Below, in pieces: positions 1 through 9,921 of a stretch of 53,508 nucleotides of DNA. A program made the position numbers and the translations under genes. The DNA lies in NCBI RefSeq assembly GCF_001424705.1, contig NZ_LMRA01000013.1, forward strand, positions 397-53,904. Direction: 5' to 3'. Source of the stretch: Methylobacterium sp. Leaf465. GTDB taxonomy: Bacteria; Pseudomonadota; Alphaproteobacteria; Rhizobiales; Beijerinckiaceae. Every line of letters starts with the position of its first letter. Within the stretch, counting starts at the first letter, position 1. The notes under the pieces are model-generated. The model did not search any database. It was not told the DNA's origin and was given only the letters and a program-made list of their open reading frames with translations.

Positions 1-114
1 CGTCAGGGTGGCGATGCCGGCCGAGTCGTAGCCGCGATATTCGAGCCGGCGCAGGGCTTCCACCAGCTGCCCGGCCACGGCGTCCCGTCCGACGATGCCA
101 ATGATTCCACACAT
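1..114 (-). CDS. glmS: Glutamine-fructose-6-phosphate aminotransferase, N-terminal part only
   Basis: The 38 visible residues begin MCGIIGIVG and continue to [11 protein letters not shown]. This is the start of GlmS: the N-terminal Cys is the glutaminase nucleophile after Met removal, and RGYDSAG is a conserved class II amidotransferase motif. The enzyme makes glucosamine-6-phosphate, the entry to UDP-GlcNAc, peptidoglycan and LPS. The rest of the gene lies beyond the window edge. The ATG begins one base after the TAG stop of the upstream glycosyltransferase gene (stop 116-118, start codon 112-114), so the two are probably translationally coupled, placing an essential amino-sugar gene at the end of a glycan gene series. 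Confidence 0.95.
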   Translation of the reverse strand, partial: MCGIIGIVGRDAVAGQLVEALRRLEYRGYDSAGIATLT

Positions 115-115
115 G

Positions 116-1426
116 CTATTTCGTACCATTGTCATCGCGGCGATATTCTGACGGTAACGATTCGATCATCCTAATGCGATAAACTTCCTCCTTATTGGGC
201 TGTGCAAGATATACTGCAAATCCCGTTTTACGGATATCAAAACTTGATCGTGGAACGCTGAATTCGAAGCCATATTCTAGGCCATTAGTTCTCATTGCTT
301 CGTCTACATCGGCTCTCATATACCTGTGCGGCTCAATAATGCTTGTGCCAGTATCGCTGCAAAAGAAGATGAAAGATTTTTGGTATTCAGGTTTATAGTT
401 GTCTACCCAACCTTTAATGATGGTACCGTCTTCATTAATCTCAACTGAGTCTACATAGCCATCAAGATCCTCTCTGCAATCGGCAGCCATTGACACTATT
501 CTCGAAGCAAATAGCGCGCCTATGTATTCATTGATTTGGTAAGGCTTGTCACTTCCGGCCTTTTCTTCCTGAGGCAACGGACGCACGGGTGCTGCTGGAG
601 CCTGATCAATTGATCGATGATTTAACAGCCAAGCGAATTCACTTACGCGCACTTCTACCCTAGTAGATCTTTTTTTCTCTAGTATTATCTCCCTCGCTTT
701 TTCGAGTCGACTTACTCTCAAACTAGGGTCAGGAAACTCGCTATTCGCTAAATTTATTGTATCAGCATCTCTTCTAAAATATTCACCGACCGGTGTATCT
801 ATGAGGGAAAAGTCCCCCTGGTATTTCGAAAGAAAGCTTAGCAAAAAGCTATAGTCCTCTAAAGCCGACATATTTTCATCGAATAAAACATCTGACACAT
901 CAACTTTGCTCAAATCAATAAGAAAGCTATGAATAGGACAAAAGTTATCAACAAAAAGGTCGTACTTGTTTTTGCCAAAAAATTCTCTCCGTTTATTTGT
1001 GACGTAGGGTTTCCCACCAATCCGTTCATAATACGTGGAAACTATAGCCCCGAAAGATATAGCCGCTGAACTCCGATTAAGACAATCTATCAGCAAATTG
1101 TAAGCGCTTGGGTACATTATGTCGTCAAAGTCTAAGAAGTGAATATAGCGTGTTTTAGCTGCTTTAACGGAAATATTTATCAAATGTGATCTTAAATCCT
1201 CCAGATCAGTGCGATCGGAATTTAAGATTGATATGTTTCTTACAGAACCGAAAACATAAGGGTTAGTTGCTGCTTTGATGAGATCGACTGACTTCGGAAG
1301 GAACCGCTGCGTTGCAATTATTACATCAACGTAGACTTTTTGACCTGATAACGAAAACAAAGCTCTTTGTAAAAAATCAATGCAATTTAGGTCGTGAACT
1401 CTAATAATCGTTGTGACATCTGACAT
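116..1426 (-). CDS. Glycosyltransferase (GT2-like) with C-terminal accessory domain
   Basis: A 436-residue protein. Residues 1-200 look like a GT-A (family 2 type) fold: a short beta strand at TTIIRVHD, then [11 protein letters not shown] at about 97-106, whose DFDD is the expected metal and nucleotide-sugar binding DxD-type motif. Residues 320-430 form a separate region ([20 protein letters not shown]), perhaps a beta-sandwich binding domain. It presumably adds a sugar to an exopolysaccharide or O-antigen at the cytoplasmic membrane face; donor and acceptor cannot be read from sequence. The gene is visibly richer in A+T than the region right of 3019, which suggests recent transfer. It lies 45 nt downstream of another glycosyltransferase and directly abuts glmS. 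Confidence 0.7.
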   Translation of the reverse strand: MSDVTTIIRVHDLNCIDFLQRALFSLSGQKVYVDVIIATQRFLPKSVDLIKAATNPYVFGSVRNISILNSDRTDLEDLRSHLINISVKAAKTRYIHFLDFDDIMYPSAYNLLIDCLNRSSAAISFGAIVSTYYERIGGKPYVTNKRREFFGKNKYDLFVDNFCPIHSFLIDLSKVDVSDVLFDENMSALEDYSFLLSFLSKYQGDFSLIDTPVGEYFRRDADTINLANSEFPDPSLRVSRLEKAREIILEKKRSTRVEVRVSEFAWLLNHRSIDQAPAAPVRPLPQEEKAGSDKPYQINEYIGALFASRIVSMAADCREDLDGYVDSVEINEDGTIIKGWVDNYKPEYQKSFIFFCSDTGTSIIEPHRYMRADVDEAMRTNGLEYGFEFSVPRSSFDIRKTGFAVYLAQPNKEEVYRIRMIESLPSEYRRDDNGTK

Positions 1427-1471
1427 CGAGCATACCTGTTTTATTTAGAGGACTATGATTATTTATGTCTT

Positions 1472-2332
1472 TCACCAGCGGGGTAGGGAAAAGCTCAATA
1501 ACTGCCGCCATTCTTGAATCTCTGAAGACTGGAATATCTCTTTCGGCTTTTTAATTGGCGGCAAGTAATCTTTATTAGGATAAAATCTGCTCTCGATGAG
1601 TTGACGTTCCATTTCGGCTTGAAATTCCGGAGCTGACCACTTCGCGGCTAAGTATCGCGCTGATTCAAGCATCAACCGCCTTATCAGAGAAGATTTTATC
1701 TCACTTACGTCGTGGAAGAACAGAGCGGAACTGCAAGTAAAGCACTTGAAACCTTCCATTCTCACCCTCCACGATAAATCTATATCTTCGCAATACATAA
1801 ATATATTATCATCGTAACCGCCTATCGAACGGTATATTTCTTTTGAAATCAAGAGGCATGCGCCCGAACACCATTGCGTTTCGCCGGTGAATGGATCGTA
1901 TGGCTTCGGATGTTCTATCGGGAATTGGATAGCTTCGATAAGTGCGGGGTGACCCAAGTCAGCACTAAACTTGATTAGGTTCTTAATTGCATCAGGGTGC
2001 AAAAAGCCGTCGGGATTCATACATAGATAATAGTCGGACATAGCTGCGAATGATTTTTGCATCATAGCATTATGTGCGGAACCAAAGCCGATGTTGAAGT
2101 TTCCTCCGACGGAGCAGGAACTAATTCCGTATTCTCTGCAAACCTCATCCGCATCAAATAGTACCGATGAGTTCCACTTATATTTAACTTCGATATCTAA
2201 GGATACCCCGACATCAAGGTTCTCTATCGATCTTGCTATGGACTTAATAGTATCGACGAAGCCGTCGCGGTCTTGGTTAAACAATACTATGCCAATAGAC
2301 ATCTTTGTCTTGTTCGAAGGTTCTTCGGGCAT
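1472..2332 (-). CDS. Family 2 glycosyltransferase, rhamnosyltransferase-like
   Basis: A 286-residue GT2 protein. MSIGIVLFNQD marks the first strand of the nucleotide-binding fold, CMNPDGFLHPDAI (about 124-136) is the DxD region in the NPD form common in dTDP-rhamnosyltransferases, and CSGACLLISKEIYRSIGGYDDNIFMYCEDIDLSWR is the conserved acceptor and catalytic-base region with an ED pair. It probably transfers a deoxysugar or hexose to a growing polysaccharide; rhamnose is a guess from similarity. The start at 2332 is chosen because AGAGGA lies just upstream; a second in-frame Met lies at 2302. It is AT-rich like its downstream neighbour. Confidence 0.75.
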   Translation of the reverse strand: MPEEPSNKTKMSIGIVLFNQDRDGFVDTIKSIARSIENLDVGVSLDIEVKYKWNSSVLFDADEVCREYGISSCSVGGNFNIGFGSAHNAMMQKSFAAMSDYYLCMNPDGFLHPDAIKNLIKFSADLGHPALIEAIQFPIEHPKPYDPFTGETQWCSGACLLISKEIYRSIGGYDDNIFMYCEDIDLSWRVRMEGFKCFTCSSALFFHDVSEIKSSLIRRLMLESARYLAAKWSAPEFQAEMERQLIESRFYPNKDYLPPIKKPKEIFQSSEIQEWRQLLSFSLPRW

Positions 2333-3018
2333 CTGTTTGTCCTCTTATCTCGTTAGCTGAGAGAATCGCCGGCTTGAGTCGTTTCCAAAACTCTTGATTC
2401 TTCTATGCATGAAGGTATGTAGCCTTTTTTGACGATGTCGTTGAGTTTTTCGCTAAATAATATTTCGGACAAGTACTACTTTGCCATTCTGAGCCGAATC
2501 GCCCTGATGGTCTATCCTTTAGGTAAAAAAGGCCTCAGACCTCGCTGACTTGAGACACTCGAGATTGCAGTGGGTTCAGACAAATTTTCTGTTCCTGGCG
2601 TGCTTCTAGGTCAGAATGCCTTTCTGTCAAAGTAGTGCTAAGCGAAAGTCACATGCTCATCCTGTCTTTTGATTATTCCCGGCTCCATAATCTACCACCG
2701 CGTTGGCCCTGTCACTGTATGAGGTAGGTCGGTCGGTGCGCGAGGCGGGTATCTCTCGGATGGCACCAATCGATTTATGTGTGTCAATCAGGTAGCGTGC
2801 GAACGCTAAGTGCCTCGAGTTCACATTCACATAAAGCCAGGAGTTCATTATAGTGGCCAAAGTCTGTCCCGGCATCATTGGTCCTAAGGCTTACTGTAAG
2901 CGTCTGTTTTCGACAGATTTCTTATAACAGATTCTCAATGTAACAGCGCTCTTCTTGATGAAGTGCATAGAATTGAAGACTCCCTTTTTCCCTCGGTTTC
3001 GAGTTTATAAATAATAAA
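2333..3018. other. AT-rich intergenic stretch without a recognised gene
   Basis: About 690 nt separate the gmd stop from the rhamnosyltransferase-like gene. Short open frames exist on both strands (for example 2657-2878, minus), but none has a convincing ribosome site, codon pattern or recognisable motif. The base composition changes sharply here, from GC-rich gmd to AT-rich glycosyltransferases, so this is a probable junction of transferred DNA. The promoter for the two AT-rich genes may lie here. I see no clear terminator. Confidence 0.4.
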
Positions 3019-4074
3019 TTAGTGGGTGGATAGAACTGCCGCAAGATCGGTGCGAACCATTTCCTCGACGAGTTCGGGAAACCTAATTGTGTGCGTCCAA
3101 CCAAGTTTCTCGCGAGCCTTAGTTGGGTCACCAAGCAGCTGGTCGACCTCCGTGGGACGAAAATAGACCGGGTCGATCTTCACTAATACCTGACCGGTTT
3201 TACCGTCGAGGCCCTGCTCATCGACGCCTGTTCCCTGCCAGACGATTCTCCGGCTAACCGCTGCAAAAGCGCGCTCAACGAATTCACGAACCGAGTGCAT
3301 CTCGCCAGTTGCCAGCACGTAGTCGTCCGGCACCTCCTGCTGAAGGATGCGCCACATCCCCTCGACGTAGTCGCGGGCATGCCCCCAGTCGCGCATGGCG
3401 TCGAGGTTGCCGAGGTAGAGCGTGGGCTGCAGTCCAGCCTCGATCGCCGCCACCGCGCGGGTGATCTTGCGGGTGACGAAGGTCTCGCCGCGCGTCGGAC
3501 TCTCGTGGTTGAACAGGATGCCGTTCGAGGCATGCATGCCGTAGGCCTCGCGGTAGTTCACCGTGATCCAGTATGCGTAGAGCTTGGCCACCGCGTAGGG
3601 GCTGCGTGGATAGAACGGCGTGGTCTCACGCTGGGGCACCTCCTGGACCTTGCCGTAAAGCTCGGAGGTCGAGGCCTGGTAGAAGCGGGTCTTCTGACTC
3701 AGGCCGAGGATTCGGATCGCCTCCAGGAGGCGCAGGGTGCCGATGGCGTCGGAATTGGCGGTGTATTCCGGGGTTTCGAAACTGACCTGGACGTGACTCT
3801 GAGCGCCAAGGTTGTAGACCTCGTCCGGCAGGGTCTCCTGCATGATCCGAATCAAATTGGTGGCATCGGTCAGCTCACCGTAATGCATGTGGAAGTCAGT
3901 CGGCGCGAAGCGGGGATCTTCGTAAAGATGATCCACCCGCCCGGTGTTGAAGGACGAGGACCGGCGCTTGATGCCGTGAACGATGTACCCCTTCTCCAGC
4001 AGTAGGGCCGCCAGATAGGCGCCATCCTGTCCCGTGACGCCCGTGATCAGAGCCGTTTTCTGCGTCGTGAACAT
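3019..4074 (-). CDS. gmd: GDP-mannose 4,6-dehydratase
   Basis: A 351-residue extended SDR that converts GDP-D-mannose to GDP-4-keto-6-deoxy-D-mannose in the cytosol, the first step to GDP-L-fucose. The nucleotide motif TGVTGQDG is at 11-18, the catalytic Ser/Thr-Glu region STSELYG at 135-141 and YAVAK (Tyr160, Lys164) follows; [16 protein letters not shown] is a Gmd signature. Length is normal. A good ribosome site, AGGAG, lies about 8 nt before the ATG. The partner fcl is directly upstream on the same strand, about 80 nt away, so both enzymes are probably made from one message. The C-terminal end lies at a compositional boundary but appears complete. Confidence 0.96.
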   Translation of the reverse strand: MFTTQKTALITGVTGQDGAYLAALLLEKGYIVHGIKRRSSSFNTGRVDHLYEDPRFAPTDFHMHYGELTDATNLIRIMQETLPDEVYNLGAQSHVQVSFETPEYTANSDAIGTLRLLEAIRILGLSQKTRFYQASTSELYGKVQEVPQRETTPFYPRSPYAVAKLYAYWITVNYREAYGMHASNGILFNHESPTRGETFVTRKITRAVAAIEAGLQPTLYLGNLDAMRDWGHARDYVEGMWRILQQEVPDDYVLATGEMHSVREFVERAFAAVSRRIVWQGTGVDEQGLDGKTGQVLVKIDPVYFRPTEVDQLLGDPTKAREKLGWTHTIRFPELVEEMVRTDLAAVLSTH

Positions 4075-4155
4075 ACGTTGCTCCTAGGGGGGGGCGCAGG
4101 GAGTTAAGGGGTTGCAAGCCAGCTGCAGCTTTGCGGTCGCTTGGTACAGGCCCTG

Positions 4156-5103
4156 TCAGGCCTTGGGATGATGGTGGCGGAACCAGGCGTAGGCGTCCGC
4201 GATCCCGGCGCGCAGGTCGATCCGCGGCTGCCAGCCGAGAGCCTCCAGGCGGGAGGTGTCGAGGCGCTTGCGCGGCGTGCCGTCCGGCTTGGTGGCGTCG
4301 AAGAGCAACTGCCCCTGCCAGCCCAGCGCCTCGGCGATCGTCTCTGCCAGTTCGCGGATGGTGAGTTCCTGGCCGGAGCCGACATTGATCGGCCCTTCGC
4401 CGGAATACGCCTTCATCAGGTGAACGCAGGCATCAGCGAGATCATCCACGTGGAGAAATTCGCGAAACGGGGTTCCCGTGCCCCAGAGCGTGATGGTCTC
4501 CTGATTGTCGCGCTTGGCCTCGTGCACCTTGCGCAAGAGGGCCGGCAGCACGTGGCTGCCCTGCAGATCGTAGTTATCGCCCGGCCCATAGAGGTTGGTC
4601 GGCATGGCCGAGATGAAGTCGGCTTCGTGCTGGCGGCGATAGGCCTGGCACAGCTTCAGCCCGGCGATCTTGGCGATCGCATACCATTCGTTGGTCGGCT
4701 CAAGCGGTCCGGTGAGGAGTGCGTCCTCCGCCATCGGCTGGGGCGCCATCTTCGGGTAGATGCAGGAGGAGCCGAGGAACAGGAGCTTCTCGACACCCAA
4801 AGCGTAGGCGCTCTGGATGAGGTTCGCCTCGATCATGAGGTTGTCGTAGAGGAAGTCAGCCGGGGCGCTGTCATTGGCGGCAATGCCGCCGACCTTGGCG
4901 GCGGCCAGGAAGAGCGCTTGTGGTCGTTCCGCTGCCATCCAGTCCTCGACCTCGGTCTGTCGTCGCAAATCGACCCTGTCCCGCCCTAGGGTGAGAATGG
5001 TGCAACTCTCCGAAGCGAGCCGCCGCACGAGGGCCGATCCGACCATCCCTCGATGGCCTGCGACGAGGACGCGCTTGCCGGAAAGATCGTAGGTCGGGTT
5101 CAT
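4156..5103 (-). CDS. fcl: GDP-L-fucose synthase
   Basis: A 315-residue SDR epimerase/reductase that turns GDP-4-keto-6-deoxymannose into GDP-L-fucose with NADPH. Visible motifs are GHRGMVG (16-22) for NADPH binding, GSSCIYP (111-117) with the catalytic Ser, and YAIAK with Tyr141 and Lys145; NLYGPGDNYDLQGSHVLPAL and EFLHVDDLADA are typical of Fcl/WcaG. It is followed by gmd in the same direction. The roughly 290 nt upstream, to the large glycosyltransferase gene, hold no gene I can support and may contain the promoter. Together with gmd and the fucosyltransferase-like gene at 9922 it indicates a fucose-containing surface glycan. Confidence 0.96.
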   Translation of the reverse strand: MNPTYDLSGKRVLVAGHRGMVGSALVRRLASESCTILTLGRDRVDLRRQTEVEDWMAAERPQALFLAAAKVGGIAANDSAPADFLYDNLMIEANLIQSAYALGVEKLLFLGSSCIYPKMAPQPMAEDALLTGPLEPTNEWYAIAKIAGLKLCQAYRRQHEADFISAMPTNLYGPGDNYDLQGSHVLPALLRKVHEAKRDNQETITLWGTGTPFREFLHVDDLADACVHLMKAYSGEGPINVGSGQELTIRELAETIAEALGWQGQLLFDATKPDGTPRKRLDTSRLEALGWQPRIDLRAGIADAYAWFRHHHPKA

Positions 5104-5397
5104 CGGACAGTCGGATCCTCGGAAAACATATCGGTTAGGGGGGCGTCACACGGACTACCAGAGTCCGAACAATTCAGCGGCGATAAAGGAGGGCGAGCCT
5201 TTTGGAAACCCGATCCCGACTCGCGTGTCGCGTGCGGCTCTTCTCAGGCGCATACCGCTGGGCCGATCAGTCGAGCCGCGATAATCTACCCATTTGACAG
5301 AGACCTTTGGATCCGATTGAGCCCGATTGACATCGATTAGAAGTGCCGATGAGGCTTCGGAATGTAAGGCAGAGCCCACTACGACCAATGCTCTACA

Positions 5398-8300
5398 TCA
5401 TTCAACGTAGCCAGCACAGCGAAACCAGGCTGCCTGACCTGCATCACGCAGGTCAGCTTCAATCGTATCTCTCATTAACGTCAGGGGAGTATTCCAAGGT
5501 TCGATCAGCGCGGTACGCGGTAAGCCTTTCTCGCTCCACCGGGATGCGTGCTGTACGAATTTGTCGAGAAGCAACGGTAATGTGTTCGCGGTTTCTACCC
5601 CAAACTCACGGTGTGCCTCAATGTCAGAGGCAACGACAGGCAGGCCCATAGCGCAGGCTTGGCCGATACACAGATTGTAACCTTCCCAGCGGGAAAGGCT
5701 GACGAAGAGATCGGCAGCTGCATACAGCTCGGCCATCTCTGCATCGGATATGTTCGTGAACACGGTAAGCCCAGCTGCCCTCACGTAGGCTTCATCGGAA
5801 GCGTTTCCGCGGCCCGCGAGTGCGAAGATTGGTGACAAGCGTTGCGGATCAGCATGAAATTGTGCTTCGGCGGCAAGTTCCATATAGCTGTCGATCCCTT
5901 TGTAATGACGCTCACCTTCGCCAAAGCGCGCGACGTTGAGAACGACGAAGTGTCCCTCGAAGCCGTACTTCCTCCGCAAGTCCGCGCGTTTTCGTGACCA
6001 ATCATCGGACCAAGCCGAGAGATGACCATTGCCGTTTCGAATGACGATCGCGTCATTCCGGTATTGTTGATCCTTAATCGTCTGCGAAATCGTGAATACG
6101 CGACGCGCCAGCGGAGCGGACAGCCGCTTCTCCCAATCGATGGATAGCCGCCCCTCAGCGTCGGGAAAGAGATGGGGTGGCGGTTCGCCGTGATCGACGA
6201 AATAGACAAATGGACGGCGGCCCAGGTACCGCGTGACGGAGAAAAACGGCGGCGTGTGCGCGATGATGCAATCGATGCCCTCGTTGATCGCTAACGAGGC
6301 GGCTTCCCGTTCGTTTTGGCAGATCACGCGTTCACAGCCGGGATAATCGATATCGTGGCTGGTTCTCGGGCCGCCAATAAAAACGCGCCATCCGCAGCGG
6401 CGGAGGAAAGCCGCCTGTTCTGCCACCACCATTGCAACGCCATGACCAAGGCCATGGACACGACTGAGAAGCAGTACGCGCAATTGGCCCGGCTCGCTTC
6501 TACGCCACGGGCGGACTGCGCGCGGCGGTGTCGCGAGCTTGCCGATCTGCTGCAGGGACAGATTCGGATTGTAATAGGGGTCGTCTTGGAACAATCCTGC
6601 GTACCGATCCCGGACGTAAATTGCCTCGCGGTTGTTTCTCGCCTGCTTTATAGGCGAATGATCAAATCCGCGCGATTTTGACTCATGATGAAAGAGTAAA
6701 GCATCACTTAAATATAGATTTCGATAACCGGCTCGGTGTGCATCGATACAGAGCTTCACATCGTTGAAGGCAATTTTGAGCGCCGGATCAAACCCGCCAA
6801 GGTCTTTGAAGAGGGTTCGGCGCACTGCAATGCAGGCTCCCGTGACCGCTGACATCTCGCGCGTCACGTCAAATGCCTCGGCGGCTTTGTGCTCGACTCC
6901 GACCAGTCGATGTGCGCCAACCCCCTGAATCCCTAAAACGACACCACCGTGCTGGATTGTACCGTCCGGATACAGGAGTTTAGCGCCGACGACTCCTACG
7001 TCCCGTAGACTGGCGAGCGATACGAGCTGCCGAATCCAATCGCCACGAATGACGCTCATGTCGTTATTCAGAAAAATGACGACGTCACAGTCGACGGCAG
7101 CAGCACCTGCGTTGCAGATTTTGGCGAAATTGAACTCACCGGGGGCTGGAACGATTGTAATATTTGGCTCTTCAGATATCTTCGTTAGGTACGAGGTTGT
7201 TGCTTCCTCCCTCGAGCCATTGTCGACGATAACAATTGCGTATGCCGTATCTGGGTAGTCTGTAATTGCAATTATGCTGTCGATGCACTCCTTAAGCAGA
7301 TCCACCTGATCTCTCGTGGGAATGATAATTCCGACGCGAGACACAGGGGGGCTGGATGGCGTTGGCCGGGCGTTGGACTGAACTAAAGCGCCCTGCAGCG
7401 TCGGCTCATAGAAGGAGACGTCGGCGGGCGCCAAAATCGTCAGGACATGAGAGAGAATCAAGGGGATGTGGGCGACCTGCGGGTCATCCATTCCAAGGAG
7501 GAGGTCTGCTCCCAGCCTATCGAGTGAGCTTATCTGAGGCAGGCTTTGAATCAGAAGGTTCAGAATTTCGGACGTGACACGGAAACCGATCACCGGCCCA
7601 GCATACGGAGTTCGACGCATGAACTCCGGCGACATGACCGGCTTGAAAATCGGATTGAAGCGAACGTTGGCCTCGTTGAGGTGGTCATGGTCGGCATAGG
7701 CGCCCGTCACACCGTCCGATTCAAGTGACAGTGCGAATATCGCGCTCGCATGAGGCCGCAGGGCGGAGGTGCCGCTGCAGAGCAGGATCAAATCACCTTC
7801 GGAGAGATCCTCTACGACCGAGGCTGCGTCCGTAATGAAGTCGATCCGTCCCTGCTTGGCATACGCAAGGCAACTGTTCCAGGAAACGTCGCCGACGCCG
7901 TCCCCGCGAAGGAAACAGACCCGCACCTCCGGCCCGACCTGATTTTGATATCCGGCGATGATCGCCCCAATGTGTCGGCAGCCTTCTTCATCGAGAAGGT
8001 GGATACTGATCATATGCGGAGCGACGATCGCCTTCGCATCCGCCGCGATCCTGTCCAAATCATGTGGAGACAGCGCGTCATATGCATCCACCCACCGCTG
8101 GTATCTCGGCGGTCCCTTCGAGACGTTCCCTTGCCGCTGTCCTATCCGAAGGTAATGCTCGATCGGACTCCGACTGAACGTGGAAAACTCCGGATAAATC
8201 TCGGCATAGTAGTCGCTCTCGAAGTCAGAGCTCGGATCACGGCCCTCGACGGCTCCGGAATTTACGAAATGATCAAAAGGGACGACACCTGCATTCGCCA

Positions 8301-8694
8301 AGTCTCGATTGTTGGCGAGATAGAAGACCGCATCGAACATACCGCTTCGCTTTAGCAAATAGGCGAAGGTACCAATATCGTCAGACAGCCATAATGGACG
8401 TTCGCTATCGTTCGATGTCGCTGCCAAAGCATGGAGAAAAGGTGCGCGTCGCACTTCCTCAGAATGTCCGTGGGCGATCAAATATCGGGCTGTACTGAAA
8501 TTCGGCCCAGGATCTCGGTGCTCGAAGATACCAAATTCACAAAAGTGAGCCAGAGGGCCAGATTTGAATTTCGATACCTCCGGATATGTTTGGACGTACC
8601 ATTCCGGATCAAACAGGTTGGAGCCTTCGACTGCCGCGACGAGAGCCGGATCAACGGGCGACTTCGACGCACGTTTCCTTTTGGCGAAAAACAT
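5398..8694 (-). CDS. Large bifunctional glycosyltransferase (N-terminal repeats, GT2, GT4)
   Basis: A 1098-residue protein with three parts. Residues 28-190 hold imperfect repeats of the form FDPEWYVQTYPEV...GPLAHFCEFG...RDP (units near 28-61, 119-153 and 159-190), seen in polysaccharide-assembly proteins. Residues about 452-720 are a GT2 domain: GIIIPTRDQ, VIVDNGS, NNDMS (near 543) as the DxD-like site, and GACIAVRR with FNDVKLCIDAHRAGYR. Residues about 735-1080 are a GT4 (GT-B) domain with VLNVARFGEG and SRWEGYNLCIGQACAMGLPVVASD. Such fusions usually add two sugars in succession or build a polymer. The ATG at 8694 follows AGGTGAG; a TTG one codon earlier is less likely. Confidence 0.85.
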   Translation of the reverse strand: MFFAKRKRASKSPVDPALVAAVEGSNLFDPEWYVQTYPEVSKFKSGPLAHFCEFGIFEHRDPGPNFSTARYLIAHGHSEEVRRAPFLHALAATSNDSERPLWLSDDIGTFAYLLKRSGMFDAVFYLANNRDLANAGVVPFDHFVNSGAVEGRDPSSDFESDYYAEIYPEFSTFSRSPIEHYLRIGQRQGNVSKGPPRYQRWVDAYDALSPHDLDRIAADAKAIVAPHMISIHLLDEEGCRHIGAIIAGYQNQVGPEVRVCFLRGDGVGDVSWNSCLAYAKQGRIDFITDAASVVEDLSEGDLILLCSGTSALRPHASAIFALSLESDGVTGAYADHDHLNEANVRFNPIFKPVMSPEFMRRTPYAGPVIGFRVTSEILNLLIQSLPQISSLDRLGADLLLGMDDPQVAHIPLILSHVLTILAPADVSFYEPTLQGALVQSNARPTPSSPPVSRVGIIIPTRDQVDLLKECIDSIIAITDYPDTAYAIVIVDNGSREEATTSYLTKISEEPNITIVPAPGEFNFAKICNAGAAAVDCDVVIFLNNDMSVIRGDWIRQLVSLASLRDVGVVGAKLLYPDGTIQHGGVVLGIQGVGAHRLVGVEHKAAEAFDVTREMSAVTGACIAVRRTLFKDLGGFDPALKIAFNDVKLCIDAHRAGYRNLYLSDALLFHHESKSRGFDHSPIKQARNNREAIYVRDRYAGLFQDDPYYNPNLSLQQIGKLATPPRAVRPWRRSEPGQLRVLLLSRVHGLGHGVAMVVAEQAAFLRRCGWRVFIGGPRTSHDIDYPGCERVICQNEREAASLAINEGIDCIIAHTPPFFSVTRYLGRRPFVYFVDHGEPPPHLFPDAEGRLSIDWEKRLSAPLARRVFTISQTIKDQQYRNDAIVIRNGNGHLSAWSDDWSRKRADLRRKYGFEGHFVVLNVARFGEGERHYKGIDSYMELAAEAQFHADPQRLSPIFALAGRGNASDEAYVRAAGLTVFTNISDAEMAELYAAADLFVSLSRWEGYNLCIGQACAMGLPVVASDIEAHREFGVETANTLPLLLDKFVQHASRWSEKGLPRTALIEPWNTPLTLMRDTIEADLRDAGQAAWFRCAGYVE

Positions 8695-8945
8695 CAAAAA
8701 CTCACCTCAAGATTCGCAATCGGCTTCCATAACCTAATGGTCTTCACCATCCGGCTCGCCGACGCCAAAGCGAGCTACGCGGCCGAGACGCGCATCTGCA
8801 AAAATTCTTTGCCGCAAACCGGCTCGTTCTGCACATTTCGGGTTGTTCCTACCATGGCACACGCGGAAACGGCCGCGTTGGACCGAGGATCGCCACCACA
8901 TTCTCCGGAAATCTGGTCAACTTGGAGGCATTTGGCTCTCACTAA

Positions 8946-9796
8946 GAGCCTCTAACAAAACCGGGTTTGGCGCGTTGAGCGGAGATGGCGAGACCGCTCC
9001 TTCCCGATGGCCTCTGGGCCGAGATCGCACCGCTGCTTCCGCCTGAACGGGCCAAGCCGAAGGGCGGTCGGCCTCGAACATCCGACCGCGCGGCGCTGAC
9101 GGGGATCCTGTTCGTGCTGCGCTCGGGCACACCGTGGGAGTTGCTGCCCCGGGAGATGGGCTGTGGCTCGGGCATGACCTGCTGGCGGCGTCTACGGGAT
9201 TGGCAGGGGGCCGGAGTGTGGGACCGCCTGCAACACGCGCTCCTCGACCGGCTCGGCCGCCAGAACGGGATCGACTTCAGTCGAGCTTCCCTCGACAGCG
9301 CCTCGATCGCCGCAAAAAAGGGGGCGCGGCGACAGGCCCGAACCCGACGGACCGGGGCAAGCCGGGCACGAAGCGCCATGTCCTCACCGATGCGAAGGGC
9401 ATTCCCCTCGCCTTGAAGCTGTCGGGTGCCAACGTGCACGACAGCCGAATGCTGGAGGCAGTCGTCGATGCCGTCCCGCCGATCCGGTCATGCTGGGGAC
9501 GGCCGCGCAAGCGGCCCTCGAAGCTGCATGCCGACAAGGCCTACGACCACCGCCGCTGTCGTCAGGCGCTGACCCGCCGCCGCATCCAGCACCGCATCGC
9601 CCGGCGCGGGATCGAGAGCAGCCAGCGGCTGGGACGGCGCAGGTGGGTCGTCGAGCGGACCCTGGCCTGGTTCGCCCAGTTCCGGCGCCTCGCCATCCGC
9701 TACGAGCGCCGCAGCGACATCCATCTCGCCTTCTCGACGCTGGCCGCAGCCCTCATTGTCTGGCGTTTCATCGAACGGTGGTTTTGTTAGACGCTC
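8946..9796 (+). mobile_element. IS5-family insertion sequence, complete (about 851 bp)
   Basis: Terminal inverted repeats of the form GAGCSTCTAACAAAACC lie at 8946-8962 and, inverted, at 9780-9796, differing at one base. They are flanked by TAA at 8943-8945 and at 9797-9799, a 3-bp target duplication of the TNA type known for IS1031/ISL2-like IS5 members. The element encodes a two-frame transposase. Both ends and the duplication are intact, so the insertion is probably recent. It sits between two divergently transcribed glycosyltransferase genes. Confidence 0.9.
8985..9790 (+). CDS. IS5-family transposase, made by -1 frameshift
   Basis: Two overlapping frames make one transposase of about 268 residues. 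Frame one starts at 8985 (MARPLLPDGLWAEIAPLLPP, the DUF4096-type N-terminus) and reads to about 9320. A run of six A then five G at 9314-9324 is a plausible slippery site, and a -1 shift joins it to the second frame, which ends at 9790. The DDE residues are the Asp of SLDSASI, the Asp of ADKAYD and the Glu of VVERTLAW. The frame change at a homopolymer is typical of this IS group, so this is probably a normal active gene rather than a pseudogene. Confidence 0.88.
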
Positions 9797-9866
9797 TAAT
9801 TTCCGAGTATGAGGAGCCTACACCATGCGCGCTTCGGGCGGACGTCGTCCGCTCATGCCATAGCAG

Positions 9867-9897
9867 CTGGAGAGTCTGAATATCGGTCTGACTCCAG
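9867..9897 (+). promoter_or_regulatory. Short inverted repeat upstream of the fucosyltransferase-like gene
   Basis: CTGGAGAGTC at 9867-9876 pairs with GACTCCAG at 9890-9897, with a two-base bulge and a 13-nt loop. It lies 25 nt before the chosen start codon at 9922, where the 5' leader should be. It could be an operator or a leader hairpin; it has no U-run and is not a terminator. Confidence 0.3.
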
Positions 9898-9921
9898 CGA
9901 ATCGTGTGATGCCGCATCATC

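Noticed and set aside
2657..2878. A 73-codon minus-strand frame in the gap behind gmd
   Set aside because: No ribosome site, no motif, and the composition does not look coding.
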